Below are positions 1 to 6,880 of a DNA stretch of 40,871 nt, one piece after another. A program made the translations under genes and the position numbers. Position 1 is the stretch's first letter. Every line of letters starts with the position of its first letter. The stretch comes from Thaumarchaeota archaeon 13_1_20CM_2_39_20. Lineage in GTDB: Archaea > Thermoproteota > Nitrososphaeria > Nitrososphaerales > Nitrosopumilaceae. The DNA lies in contig MNJS01000037.1 of assembly GCA_001920395.1 (NCBI GenBank), positions 1-40,871 of the forward strand, read 5' to 3'. The notes under the pieces are model-generated. The model ran no database searches. It saw only the letters and a list, made by a program, of their open reading frames with translations, and was not told the DNA's origin.

Positions 1-1
1 T

Positions 2-340
2 AGAATTGAAAAAGCTAAAAACTCGGATGAACTTGATTATTCAAATCTCCTTGACGAAGAGAGATTCATTATAGATTCTGAAGATGAGCTCCGACTACGC
101 AAAGAAACTATTCTTTCCGCAACACTAAATGGCAGATTAAAACTTCTTGAGACAGTAGCCAGAAATCATAGAACTAGATCTGTGGTGGTACGATTCCTCA
201 AACCTATAGACAAGATAATGGGTACAGACCTTCATACATATGGGCCATTTGAGGCAGAAGATGTGGCAACCTTGCCGTTTGAGAATGCCAGCGCTCTCAT
301 AGGTAAGAAGATAGCCATGAAGATAAGCTGGGAAGACTAA
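2..340 (+). CDS. GINS replication complex subunit, C-terminal part (5' end outside window)
   Basis: The reading frame is open from the first bases and ends at TAA 338-340. About 112 residues are visible. The C-terminus carries a short beta domain reading YGPFEAEDVATLPFENASAL followed by IGKKIA, the pattern of the small B domain of archaeal GINS (Gins15/Gins51) proteins. GINS binds MCM helicase and GAN/Cdc45 at the replication fork. The preceding part is helical and charged, as expected for the A domain. The start lies left of the window, so length and subunit type cannot be checked. The next gene follows after 29 bp on the same strand. The family call is from the C-terminal motif only. Confidence 0.75.
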   Translation, partial: RIEKAKNSDELDYSNLLDEERFIIDSEDELRLRKETILSATLNGRLKLLETVARNHRTRSVVVRFLKPIDKIMGTDLHTYGPFEAEDVATLPFENASALIGKKIAMKISWED

Positions 341-369
341 AAATTAGAGACAAGATTCTGTGAAGTATT

Positions 370-642
370 ATGGATTACAGCATAGACTTTGGCAGTTACT
401 TTCTCATCATTCTCTATCCTGTTGTAGGCCTGCTTATTATCGAGATGGCCTGCAGAGGTGCCAAGATCTCAAACTGGATCAAACTTTTGAGCCAAGCTGT
501 CATGTGCGTAGGATTTGGAATAGCATATCTTACAATGCATGTTGCTCACTGGCTAACTGCAGGAGTTTTGCTGGCATTAGCAATAGCGTTGTTTTATCAG
601 TCAAAAGTTTCAAAACTAAACCCAGAAAAAGCTCTGTACTAG
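370..642 (+). CDS. Small membrane protein, three predicted TM helices
   Basis: This 90-aa protein begins with ATG and is mostly hydrophobic. Likely membrane spans lie at about residues 9-27, 38-60 and 63-80, with a short charged tail ending KLNPEKALY. No catalytic motif is visible and I do not recognise the family. It follows the GINS gene by 29 bp and may share its transcript. Its stop codon overlaps the stop of the convergent AN1 gene: the four bases CTAG at 639-642 contain both stops. Coding is supported by clean length, hydrophobic periodicity and tight packing against neighbours. Confidence 0.7.
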   Translation: MDYSIDFGSYFLIILYPVVGLLIIEMACRGAKISNWIKLLSQAVMCVGFGIAYLTMHVAHWLTAGVLLALAIALFYQSKVSKLNPEKALY

Positions 643-863
643 CCGAATTTACCTAAGATTCGTCTAATGAAGCTCTGCCTTCCTATGCCCTTTTTTCTTT
701 GAACCTTGTTTTCACCAAATTTTTTTGACCTTATCTGATATAGTTTTACACACCTGTGATCCTCTGGCAATCTGTGTTCGGCACAGAATTTGTCATTACA
801 ATAGTTACACTGAAAGGGCAGATCTTGTTTTTCGCCGCAATATGCGCAGTTAAACTGTTCCAT
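639..863 (-). CDS. AN1-type zinc finger protein
   Basis: A 74-aa protein with a single AN1 zinc finger over residues 6-38: CAYC, then CNYC, FCAEH, LPEDHRC. The spacing of six cysteines and two histidines fits AN1, which binds two zinc ions. The remaining C-terminal 35 residues are strongly basic (KKFGENKVQRKKGIGRQ), which suggests nucleic-acid or ribosome contact. Short AN1 proteins are common in archaea; in eukaryotes AN1 is linked with ubiquitin/proteasome stress proteins, but the archaeal role is not settled. Transcribed towards the small membrane gene, with stop codons overlapping by 4 bp. Confidence 0.9.
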   Translation of the reverse strand: MEQFNCAYCGEKQDLPFQCNYCNDKFCAEHRLPEDHRCVKLYQIRSKKFGENKVQRKKGIGRQSFIRRILGKFG

Positions 864-981
864 AATTATAGCCTGATAATGATCCTAAATTAGTGTTAAG
901 GAACAATGATACTTACAGTAACCAGTGTCTTAATTGACAAAACTTATTTACGCAAAGTCTTGTGATGAAAATGAATCCCAT

Positions 982-1722
982 ATGATAAAGGGTCAGGTAG
1001 CTGTAGTAACGGGCGCAAGTAGTGGAATAGGATATGCAACTTCTTTGGCAATAGCAAAGGCTGGCGCAAAGGTAGCTGCAGGAGCACGAAGGGTGGAAAG
1101 ATTAGAACAGCTTAAAAAAGAGATAGAAAAGATTGGTGGTGAATGTATCATTGTTTCTTGTGACGTAACAAAACGCAGCGATTGTGATAACCTGATAAAT
1201 TCTGCAACAAAAAAGTGGAACAGGCTAGATATTCTAGTCAATAACGCTGGCCTCATGCCTTTGAGTTTTGTAAAGAATCTCAAGGTAGACGAGTGGGAGC
1301 AGATGGTTGATGTCAACATCAAAGGTGTCTTGTACTGTACCGCTGCTGCAATCCCACATTTGATCAAGCAGAATTCTGGTCACATTGTAAATATATCATC
1401 GATAGCAGGCAGAGTGGTCTTTGCTTCTGGTAGTGTGTATTGTGCAACAAAATTTGCAGTTCGGGCATTTAGCGAAGGACTCAGACAAGAACTCTCTACA
1501 AGAAACAATATTCGTGTTACAACAATCGAACCTGGAATAGTAGATACTGAGCTCACAAACACCATCACTGACAAGTCACTAGAATCTTTTGTAAAACATT
1601 CAAAATCAATTCAAGCCCTGAAATCAGAAGATATTGCAAACTCGATACTTTTTGCGTTGGAATCCCCATCACACATGAATGTAAATGAGATAACAATAAG
1701 ACCTACTGCTCAAGAAAGATAA
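982..1722 (+). CDS. Short-chain dehydrogenase/reductase (classical SDR)
   Basis: About 246 residues from ATG 982. Motifs: cofactor loop TGASSGIG near residue 11, NNAG in the middle, and the catalytic Ser with Tyr-x3-Lys in VNISSIAG...SVYCATK. The substrate cannot be told; the arginines after the Gly-rich loop (GARRVERL) suggest NADP. An in-frame TTG at 934 would add 16 residues, but a TATA-like element (CTTATTTA, about 941-949) sits between it and ATG 982, so I prefer 982. The stop at 1720-1722 lies just before the flavoprotein gene, so the two probably form one operon. YdfG-like serine/short-chain alcohol dehydrogenases are the nearest type by eye. Confidence 0.88.
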   Translation: MIKGQVAVVTGASSGIGYATSLAIAKAGAKVAAGARRVERLEQLKKEIEKIGGECIIVSCDVTKRSDCDNLINSATKKWNRLDILVNNAGLMPLSFVKNLKVDEWEQMVDVNIKGVLYCTAAAIPHLIKQNSGHIVNISSIAGRVVFASGSVYCATKFAVRAFSEGLRQELSTRNNIRVTTIEPGIVDTELTNTITDKSLESFVKHSKSIQALKSEDIANSILFALESPSHMNVNEITIRPTAQER

Positions 1723-1736
1723 GCTGGTGTTCTGGC

Positions 1737-2879
1737 GTAAGACCAACGAACATCGTAATTTTAGGTGGAGGATTTGGAGGACTTGCGGCTGCAAATGAAC
1801 TTAGAGAAAACCTTCCACATGATATACGAATCACAATAATAGACAAAAAAGATTGGTTCATGATGGACCTAGTGAAACTTTGGATTCTCAGTGGAACAAG
1901 AGAATTTGAATTTTCTAAACGACCTCTGGAAAAGATCACAAAGAAAGGCATTGAATTTACCAACGAAGAAGTGGTAAAGATAGACCCCGACAACAAGACT
2001 GTGCGAACGAAATATCGACGGTTTCACTATGACTATCTAATAATAGCGCTAGGTGTTGATCTTGCCCCTGAACAGATTCCAGGCCTTCAAGAAAATGGGC
2101 TTGTACTGTATGAGCTAAAGGATGTGTTAAAAATTCGCGATTCGATACGACAAATGAAATCAGGTAAAATAGCAATAGCAATTATGGGCCTTCCCTACAA
2201 ATGTCCTCCTGCTCCATACGAAGCGGCTCTTCTCATAAGATCAATTCTCGAAGAATCTGGAGCAAGCGATTCTATCCAAATAGATTTCTACAGCCCAACT
2301 CCCATCACACTTCCTGCAGGTGGGCCTCAGGTAAGCGAGGAGATCCTGCAAATTCTACAATCTAAAAAGATAGAGTTTCATGGTAATCACAAAACAGTAG
2401 TAGTGGAGCCAAACAAGCTAAAATTTGAAAATGGTGAAACAACTTTTGATCTTCTGGTAGCAGTTCCTCCGCACAAGGTCCCAGCGGTGGTAGTAGAGTC
2501 GGGGTTTGCACAAGCGGGCAAGTTTATCGAAGTGGATAGAACCTGCAAAACAAGATATGACCATGTGTATGCGATAGGGGATGTAAATCAGATAATGGTA
2601 ACTGATAAGATAGCAGTACCAAAGGCAGGAATCTTTGCGGAAACCGAAGGAGTAACTATTGCAAGAAACATCATAGCACAGATAAAACAAGAACAGGAAA
2701 GCGCAACCTTTGATGGAAAGGGTGGATGCTTTTTAGAAACAGGCAAGCAGACCGCGGGATATCTTCAAGTTGACATGTTTGCGACGCCAGCTCCATTGAC
2801 TCAGCTAGAACCTCCATCAGCAGATTATTTTTCTGAAAAGGAAAAATTTGAGCGAGAAAGATTGGAAAAGTGGCTTTAG
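1737..2879 (+). CDS. FAD/NAD(P)-dependent oxidoreductase, sulfide:quinone reductase-like; start codon not canonical
   Basis: Two-dinucleotide-binding-domain flavoprotein, about 380 aa. The N-terminal FAD motif (NIVILGGGFGGLAAANELR), a second NAD-type region and the later YAIGDVNQI motif fit the SQR/NDH-2 family. GLPYKCPPAPYEA and GGCFLETG are typical of SQR-like proteins in archaea. The frame is open from 1689 to 2879, but no ATG, GTG or TTG occurs before 1860, which lies after the FAD motif. GTA at 1737 stands where homologous proteins would start (xRPTNIVILGGG). Starting at ATG 1860 would delete the Rossmann motif. Either a rare start (GTA, ATA 1719, ACG 1746) is used or the start has mutated or been misread. 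Probably a membrane-associated quinone reductase; the donor is unknown. Confidence 0.8.
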   Translation, partial: VRPTNIVILGGGFGGLAAANELRENLPHDIRITIIDKKDWFMMDLVKLWILSGTREFEFSKRPLEKITKKGIEFTNEEVVKIDPDNKTVRTKYRRFHYDYLIIALGVDLAPEQIPGLQENGLVLYELKDVLKIRDSIRQMKSGKIAIAIMGLPYKCPPAPYEAALLIRSILEESGASDSIQIDFYSPTPITLPAGGPQVSEEILQILQSKKIEFHGNHKTVVVEPNKLKFENGETTFDLLVAVPPHKVPAVVVESGFAQAGKFIEVDRTCKTRYDHVYAIGDVNQIMVTDKIAVPKAGIFAETEGVTIARNIIAQIKQEQESATFDGKGGCFLETGKQTAGYLQVDMFATPAPLTQLEPPSADYFSEKEKFERERLEKWL

Positions 2880-2920
2880 TTTTCAGGCCACAAATTCTTA
2901 GCAAGAACCCAATCCCACAA

Positions 2921-2928
2921 TTTAATAA
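2921..2928 (+). promoter_or_regulatory. TATA box of tRNA-Pro
   Basis: TTTAATAA lies 32 nt before the first tRNA base, giving an expected transcript start a few nucleotides before 2953, as usual for archaeal tRNA genes. It sits in the 70-bp gap after the flavoprotein stop. Confidence 0.55.
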
Positions 2929-2952
2929 TTTCAACTATAGCCAGCAACTTGA

Positions 2953-3027
2953 GGGGCCGTTGTCTAGCTTGGTTATGATGCTAGCCTGGGGTGCTAGAGG
3001 TCGTGGGTTCAACTCCCACCGGCCCCA
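2953..3027 (+). tRNA. tRNA-Pro (GGG anticodon)
   Basis: Folds as a complete cloverleaf. Acceptor stem GGGGCCG (2953-2959) pairs with CGGCCCC (3020-3026), discriminator A at 3027. Anticodon stem CTAGC/GCTAG encloses the loop CTGGGGT: T33 then GGG anticodon and G37, as in tRNA-Pro. T stem GTGGG/CCCAC encloses TTCAACT. The variable loop is AGGTC. CCA is not encoded, so the CCA-adding enzyme at 6852-8186 is needed to finish it. No intron is seen at the usual 37/38 site. Confidence 0.96.
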
Positions 3028-3128
3028 CTATGAGTTGGTTCTGGCTAGTTTTGTCATAATTTACAATCTTGTTGCTAATGTTGAGTTGTCAAGCCGTCTT
3101 TTGTAGCGATATTCCCTATTCGTATAAC

Positions 3129-3437
3129 ATGGGAAAGCGAAAATTTACCATAGATCTTGGAAATGAGAAGATTGAGGTAGAAGGGCATCAGCACAAGAAC
3201 GTGGCTATCAAGTATCTTATGAAAAGACGAAGATCCCTTATTATGACCAAAGACAAAGACAAGGTCGAAAGGCTCTTTGAGGCAGTACCAAAAACAATTT
3301 CAATAGTGGGCGGTCATCTGACCAAATCATACAAGGTAAACTGGGAGAGGGAAGGTACTACCGAATTTGAAGGTTCTAGGTTCGTTTTTACACTAACCGA
3401 CCTTTCTGAGACCACTGTACCAGAAATTACCCACTAA
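3129..3437 (+). CDS. Conserved-looking small basic protein, unknown function
   Basis: 102 aa from ATG 3129; an upstream TTG (3069) would add 20 residues of poor quality that run over the region just after the tRNA. The protein opens MGKRKFTIDLGNEKIEVEG, a beta-hairpin-like start, then a basic segment KYLMKRRRSLIMTKDKDK and a beta-rich second half. It is soluble, with no signal peptide or cysteines. I do not recognise the family. Alternation of charged and hydrophobic residues and a clean stop support coding. It could be a small RNA- or DNA-binding protein, but this is only suggested by charge. Confidence 0.7.
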   Translation: MGKRKFTIDLGNEKIEVEGHQHKNVAIKYLMKRRRSLIMTKDKDKVERLFEAVPKTISIVGGHLTKSYKVNWEREGTTEFEGSRFVFTLTDLSETTVPEITH

Positions 3438-3510
3438 TTCTTAATTTTTACACTTTTTGGTATTTTGCGATTATTACAGAATAATCTGTTACTGACCTTA
3501 CCAAATTAGA

Positions 3511-3518
3511 TTTATCTA
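3511..3518 (+). promoter_or_regulatory. TATA box for the small gene at 3543
   Basis: TTTATCTA centred about 27 nt before 3543 would start transcription at or next to the ATG, giving a leaderless message. This spacing is one of the reasons for accepting the short genes that follow. Confidence 0.45.
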
Positions 3519-3542
3519 TGCCATTCTAAATACTATTTAGAA

Positions 3543-3695
3543 ATGAAGATCGAGCAAGTAATGACAATTGACGAAAAGCTTGTCAAATCACCAAATGAAT
3601 CCGAAGCAAAGACAACTTTCAACAACAATCGCAGATTCATAAAGCCAGTCGTTTTATCTCCAGGTTCTGCAAAACCAAAGGTTGGCACAGGATGA
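3543..3695 (+). CDS. Small protein (50 aa), unknown
   Basis: ATG 3543 to TGA 3693-3695 encodes 50 residues beginning MKIEQVMTIDEKLVKSPNES and ending in a basic, proline-containing tail (RRFIKPVVLSPGSAKPKVG). It is soluble and has no recognised motif. It is preceded by a TATA box at leaderless distance, and its stop overlaps the next start as ATGA (3692-3695), a sign of translational coupling. The repeated phrasing of two short coupled genes argues for real coding rather than chance, but no homology test was possible. Confidence 0.55.
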   Translation: MKIEQVMTIDEKLVKSPNESEAKTTFNNNRRFIKPVVLSPGSAKPKVGTG

Positions 3696-3829
3696 GCATG
3701 GGCGAAATCCGATCAGCAGGTCTGACCAGAAAACGGATGAGAAAATTACATCTTAGGATAGATAAGTTCAGGAGAACTGTTCACGAGCACAACGTAGAGA
3801 TCCTCAAGAAGGTCAAACCCATCAAATAG
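3692..3829 (+). CDS. Small highly basic protein (45 aa), unknown
   Basis: ATG 3692 overlaps the preceding stop (ATGA). The 45-residue product is unusually rich in Arg, Lys and His (TRKRMRKLHLRIDKFRRTVH) and ends KKVKPIK. Such composition fits a nucleic-acid or ribosome-associated microprotein, but no family is recognised. The gene ends 4 bp before the stop codon of a convergent minus-strand frame. A second ATG at 3698 is a possible alternative start. Confidence 0.55.
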   Translation: MSMGEIRSAGLTRKRMRKLHLRIDKFRRTVHEHNVEILKKVKPIK

Positions 3830-3833
3830 CCCA

Positions 3834-4130
3834 CTACTTCCTAATTGACACTATTAGAGTTCCATTAGCCTTGTCTCTGATGTTAATCTGCTGTGAATGT
3901 TCCTGAAAATACACATGCTCCAACGTTTTTACAATTTCCGTGTCTAATTCGCCATCATTCTTGCCAAGTCCCATTGCAATCAAGCTACGCATAGCTCGCT
4001 CAGATTTTGGTACACCGTGCTTTTTTAGAAAATTGTCTACCTTCTCGCCAGTATAGAATTCTTTTCTACGTCCGATTGACTCCTGTGCATCAGGATTTAT
4101 GACTGATGTCGTGGCAAAAATTATGTGATT
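3834..4130 (-). CDS. Orphan gene, open frame without a canonical start; amber codon near the 5' end
   Basis: The frame ending at TAG 3834-3836 encodes a well-formed soluble protein: INPDAQESIGRRKEFYTGEK, then DNFLKKHGVPKSERAMRSLI and a C-terminal strand TLIVSIRK. It looks like a helical, possibly DNA-binding protein; the family is unknown. No ATG, GTG or TTG occurs between the upstream TAG (4131-4133) and ATG codons in the middle of the gene. However, ATG 4149-4151 overlaps the AlkA stop as ATGA in the same frame, giving M-I-L-L-I-R-amber, then the rest. So the natural operon-type start is separated from the body by one in-frame amber. Alternatives are an ATT (4119-4121) or ACG (4110-4112) start. 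A TATA-like CTTATTA lies near 4137. Coordinates give the open frame after the amber. Confidence 0.55.
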   Translation of the reverse strand, partial: NHIIFATTSVINPDAQESIGRRKEFYTGEKVDNFLKKHGVPKSERAMRSLIAMGLGKNDGELDTEIVKTLEHVYFQEHSQQINIRDKANGTLIVSIRK

Positions 4131-4147
4131 CTACCTAATAAGTAGGA

Positions 4148-4756
4148 TCATCCAATCCTGTCAAATTTTTGCAAACTCTTCCAAAGATACCAAGTCGCTA
4201 TACTTCGATACGGTTTCCATCTTTCTCCGAACTTTTCAACTTCTTTTGGTTTTGGAAGTTGAGGCAACGAAAAAGCAAACTGTACGCCTTTCCGTAATCC
4301 AAGATCATGAACTGGCAATACATCTTGCCTTCCAAGAGAGAAAATCAGAAACATTTCTGCAGTCCATCTTCCTATACCCTTAATCTGAGTAAGTTGCTCA
4401 ATTACTTGTTCATCACTCATCTTTGGTAGCGATTTTATCTTCAGCTTGCCTTCTTCGATATTTCTTGCTAGATCCTTTAGATAGTCAATCTTCATGCCTG
4501 ATATTCCTGTTTTTCGAAGCTTTGATTTTCTGGTAGCAAGAATTTGGGTCGCAGTTGGAAACTTTGGGTAGAGCTTTGTGAATCTCCGGAATATTGCTTC
4601 GGCTGCCTTGGTAGCAAGCTGCTGCGATATTATAGATTCTACAAGAACTGCAAAATGATGGTTTCTTCTCTTTAGGGAATAATCGCCCACGTTGTCAATA
4701 ATTTTACCCAGTATTGGGTCCTTTAGTAGGAATCTCACACCATCTTGTTGGTTCAT
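4148..4756 (-). CDS. DNA-3-methyladenine glycosylase II-type (AlkA-like HhH-GPD)
   Basis: 202 aa. The helix-hairpin-helix is at about residues 122-140 (QLTQIKGIGRWTAEMFLIF), followed by the Gly/Pro-Asp segment LPVHDLGLRKG with the catalytic Asp near residue 151. An N-terminal SIISQQLATKAAEAI segment is typical of the HhH-GPD fold. It excises alkylated bases such as 3-methyladenine in base-excision repair. It lacks the N-terminal domain of E. coli AlkA and is of the short archaeal/Mag1-like size. The ATG is 1 bp after the CDF stop, so it belongs to the minus-strand run thpR-cca-kinase-CDF-alkA. Confidence 0.92.
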   Translation of the reverse strand: MNQQDGVRFLLKDPILGKIIDNVGDYSLKRRNHHFAVLVESIISQQLATKAAEAIFRRFTKLYPKFPTATQILATRKSKLRKTGISGMKIDYLKDLARNIEEGKLKIKSLPKMSDEQVIEQLTQIKGIGRWTAEMFLIFSLGRQDVLPVHDLGLRKGVQFAFSLPQLPKPKEVEKFGERWKPYRSIATWYLWKSLQKFDRIG

Positions 4757-4757
4757 C

Positions 4758-6116
4758 TCAGCTTGGCTCAGGATGTATAGTTATTATGGCGTTTTTAATT
4801 TGATTTTTGATCTTATTTTCTATCTCAGATACTATATCGTGAACTTCTTCTACTGTAAGATTTTTCTCAAATGAGCAGTCTATGTCAACCTTGAAAATAT
4901 CTTGAAGCTGGAATGTTATGACCCTGCCAATTTTCTTTACCTTTGGGTAATCTTTGATAATATTTGCTACCTGTTCTTCTATCGTAAGATCCTCAACAGG
5001 AATGATCTTTGGGATTGAGACATATGGTTCTAGATGAATCGTAATGTGATTCACATTTGAAACTGATTTTCTAATCTGATCCTCAATCTCATCTGAGACT
5101 TTGTGTGCATCCTCAAGTGACATATTTCTGTCAACCATCACATGCAAGCTTATGAAGAGTCCCTCTTTTGCTGTTGAAAAGCTGATATTGTGTATTCCTT
5201 CTACTCCTTTCACAGCCGAAGACACATTGTTTATGACATAATCTATAGGAACGTCTTTCCAGGTTGGTTCAAAGTGAACAGTCACCCTAGAATTTGCAAT
5301 AGTATTTTTGATGTTTTTTTCTACATTGGCACTAATCTTGTGTGCTTCTTCAAAACTTGAAGCCCCGCTTAATGATATCTTAACGTCGGCGAAAATATCG
5401 CTGCCAGACCTTCGCATCTGCACAGACTCTGTCTTCATCACCCCTTCTGTACCAGTTACAACATCGTGTACTTTTCTGACCATACTTTCAGGAACAGCAT
5501 CTGTAAGCTCAAGTCCCATTCTGTAAATTAGTTTTAAACTAAGCGCGGCAAGAAGACCTCCCAAGATTAGTGCAGCAATAAAGTCTCCTTGGTAGAATCC
5601 CATGATTACAAGTACTATGCCTACAAGTGCAACAGAGGTGGAACCAATATCCATAAAGGCATGGTAAAAGTCAACTCGCAGAGTAGAACCTTCAGCCTTT
5701 TTCATTGCCTTTCTTAAGATCCCCACTCTTGCTGTGTCTGTGCACAAAGTGTAAACTGCAGCTCCTATTGCAAGCATACCGGGCAATACTGTAGGACGAG
5801 GTTCGTAAAATCTAGAAATTGCCTCGTAGATGAAAAAGCAGGCTATAACGAGAATTATAATTCCGCCTATGAAGCTGCCCATAGTTTCTATCTTTCCATG
5901 TCCGTATGTGTGCTCTCGGTCCGGCGGTTTTGTTGCCCACCGCGCTGCAATCAAAAGTATTGCTGTAACTATAGAATCTAGTATTGCATGAATGCTATCC
6001 GTGATAAGTGCAAGACTGTTTGAAAATATTCCAATGGAAAATTCAACTACAAACGCAGAACCAATCAGCGCTAAGGAGAGCTTGAGCGCATTTGTCTTGA
6101 TATCTAGCAAGCTCAA
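4758..6116 (-). CDS. Cation diffusion facilitator (zinc-type) with three tandem cytoplasmic domains
   Basis: 452 aa. An N-terminal transport domain (about residues 1-205) has six predicted helices. The metal site is D40, H43 and D47 in TM2 (TDSIHAILD) and H152/D156 in TM5 (YHAFMD). HxxxD in both helices is the pattern of zinc-transporting CDFs. PPDREHTYGHGKIE is the conserved loop. The C-terminus contains three successive copies of the ferredoxin-like dimerisation domain: about 205-295, 296-375 and 376-452. Each ends in a similar strand (VTVHFEP, ITIHLEP, ITIHPEP) and each has an EAHK/DAHK/EVHD helix. Most CDFs have one copy. It exports divalent metal across the cell membrane. It overlaps the kinase stop region by 4 bp. 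Confidence 0.93.
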   Translation of the reverse strand: MSLLDIKTNALKLSLALIGSAFVVEFSIGIFSNSLALITDSIHAILDSIVTAILLIAARWATKPPDREHTYGHGKIETMGSFIGGIIILVIACFFIYEAISRFYEPRPTVLPGMLAIGAAVYTLCTDTARVGILRKAMKKAEGSTLRVDFYHAFMDIGSTSVALVGIVLVIMGFYQGDFIAALILGGLLAALSLKLIYRMGLELTDAVPESMVRKVHDVVTGTEGVMKTESVQMRRSGSDIFADVKISLSGASSFEEAHKISANVEKNIKNTIANSRVTVHFEPTWKDVPIDYVINNVSSAVKGVEGIHNISFSTAKEGLFISLHVMVDRNMSLEDAHKVSDEIEDQIRKSVSNVNHITIHLEPYVSIPKIIPVEDLTIEEQVANIIKDYPKVKKIGRVITFQLQDIFKVDIDCSFEKNLTVEEVHDIVSEIENKIKNQIKNAIITIHPEPS

Positions 6117-6880
6117 ATCTTGTGCAGCCTCAAAGTTTTCAAGACATCATCAAAGTTCTTTCTTGAATGGTCATGCTTGTACTTTCTTAGAGAAACAATC
6201 AGCCTCTTCCTACTAGGTACTTTCATGATTTTTTTAACTAGATTAGAAAGAGCTGAACCGATGAAAATTGATTGGGTAGCGGAAGTAACATTAGAGGTTC
6301 GCCTGTTTGTACTTGCACTTTCAAAGTCAATTATGCAGGGCGCACTTCCAATGATAACATGCTTGTGTATATAGCTCAACTCTCCATGATCTAGATGGAT
6401 CTTGTCAAGATTGTAACAATCTTCTAACACCTTTCTTACTGTAGCTTTGAGCTTTGCGGCACTACCCCTACCCTTTAACTCCTTTACCCAATCGATTATC
6501 TTTTTTCCTTCAACGTAATCCATTATTATGAAATTCTTGCTACTATCGATTAGCTTTGGACCCACATTTACTTTGTTTGCCAGCTTTAGAAGTTTTGCTT
6601 CGCTTTCCATATCTGACCTGCTTGAATCTATTCGGCGAATCTTTAGGGCTACCTCTTTTTTTCCTTTCCTCGATAACACTACAACGCCCACGTAGCCTTT
6701 GCCTAGGACGGGAATATTGTTTAGAATAGTCTTGCCTTCAAATGAGACAGTTTTGATTCCAAGTTTTTTGAGCTCACCAAGTCTCTTTGTAAGCTCTCTT
6801 TTTGTGGCTCTTGGATACCCCAGAATAAGAGAATATGGTTCGTGTACAAGCTTACTTACGGGAATTGAAGACGAGTCCAT
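6113..6880 (-). CDS. Predicted serine/threonine protein kinase (COG2112-type, RIO/Bud32-like)
   Basis: 255 aa. After about 50 residues comes a kinase fold: glycine loop VLGKGYVGVVV (58-68), ATP-binding Lys80 in VALKIRR, a candidate helix-C Glu (SEAKLL), hinge IMDYVEG, catalytic segment LDHGELSYIHKHVI near 163-176, and the metal-binding Asp185 in CIIDFES in place of DFG. This arrangement is that of archaeal COG2112 kinases; substrates are not established. The N-terminal segment may be a small wHTH-like domain. It overlaps cca by 29 bp and the CDF gene by 4 bp, so the protein is co-expressed with tRNA-maturation enzymes. Confidence 0.85.
   Translation of the reverse strand: MDSSSIPVSKLVHEPYSLILGYPRATKRELTKRLGELKKLGIKTVSFEGKTILNNIPVLGKGYVGVVVLSRKGKKEVALKIRRIDSSRSDMESEAKLLKLANKVNVGPKLIDSSKNFIIMDYVEGKKIIDWVKELKGRGSAAKLKATVRKVLEDCYNLDKIHLDHGELSYIHKHVIIGSAPCIIDFESASTNRRTSNVTSATQSIFIGSALSNLVKKIMKVPSRKRLIVSLRKYKHDHSRKNFDDVLKTLRLHKI

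Noticed and set aside
993-1367. 124-aa minus-strand ORF inside the SDR gene
   Set aside because: Antisense shadow of a well-supported gene; Ser/Leu/Phe-rich composition typical of such shadows.
2953-3027. Attachment site or integrated element next to the tRNA-Pro gene
   Set aside because: No integrase gene and no repeated 3' tRNA fragment was seen in the neighbouring sequence.
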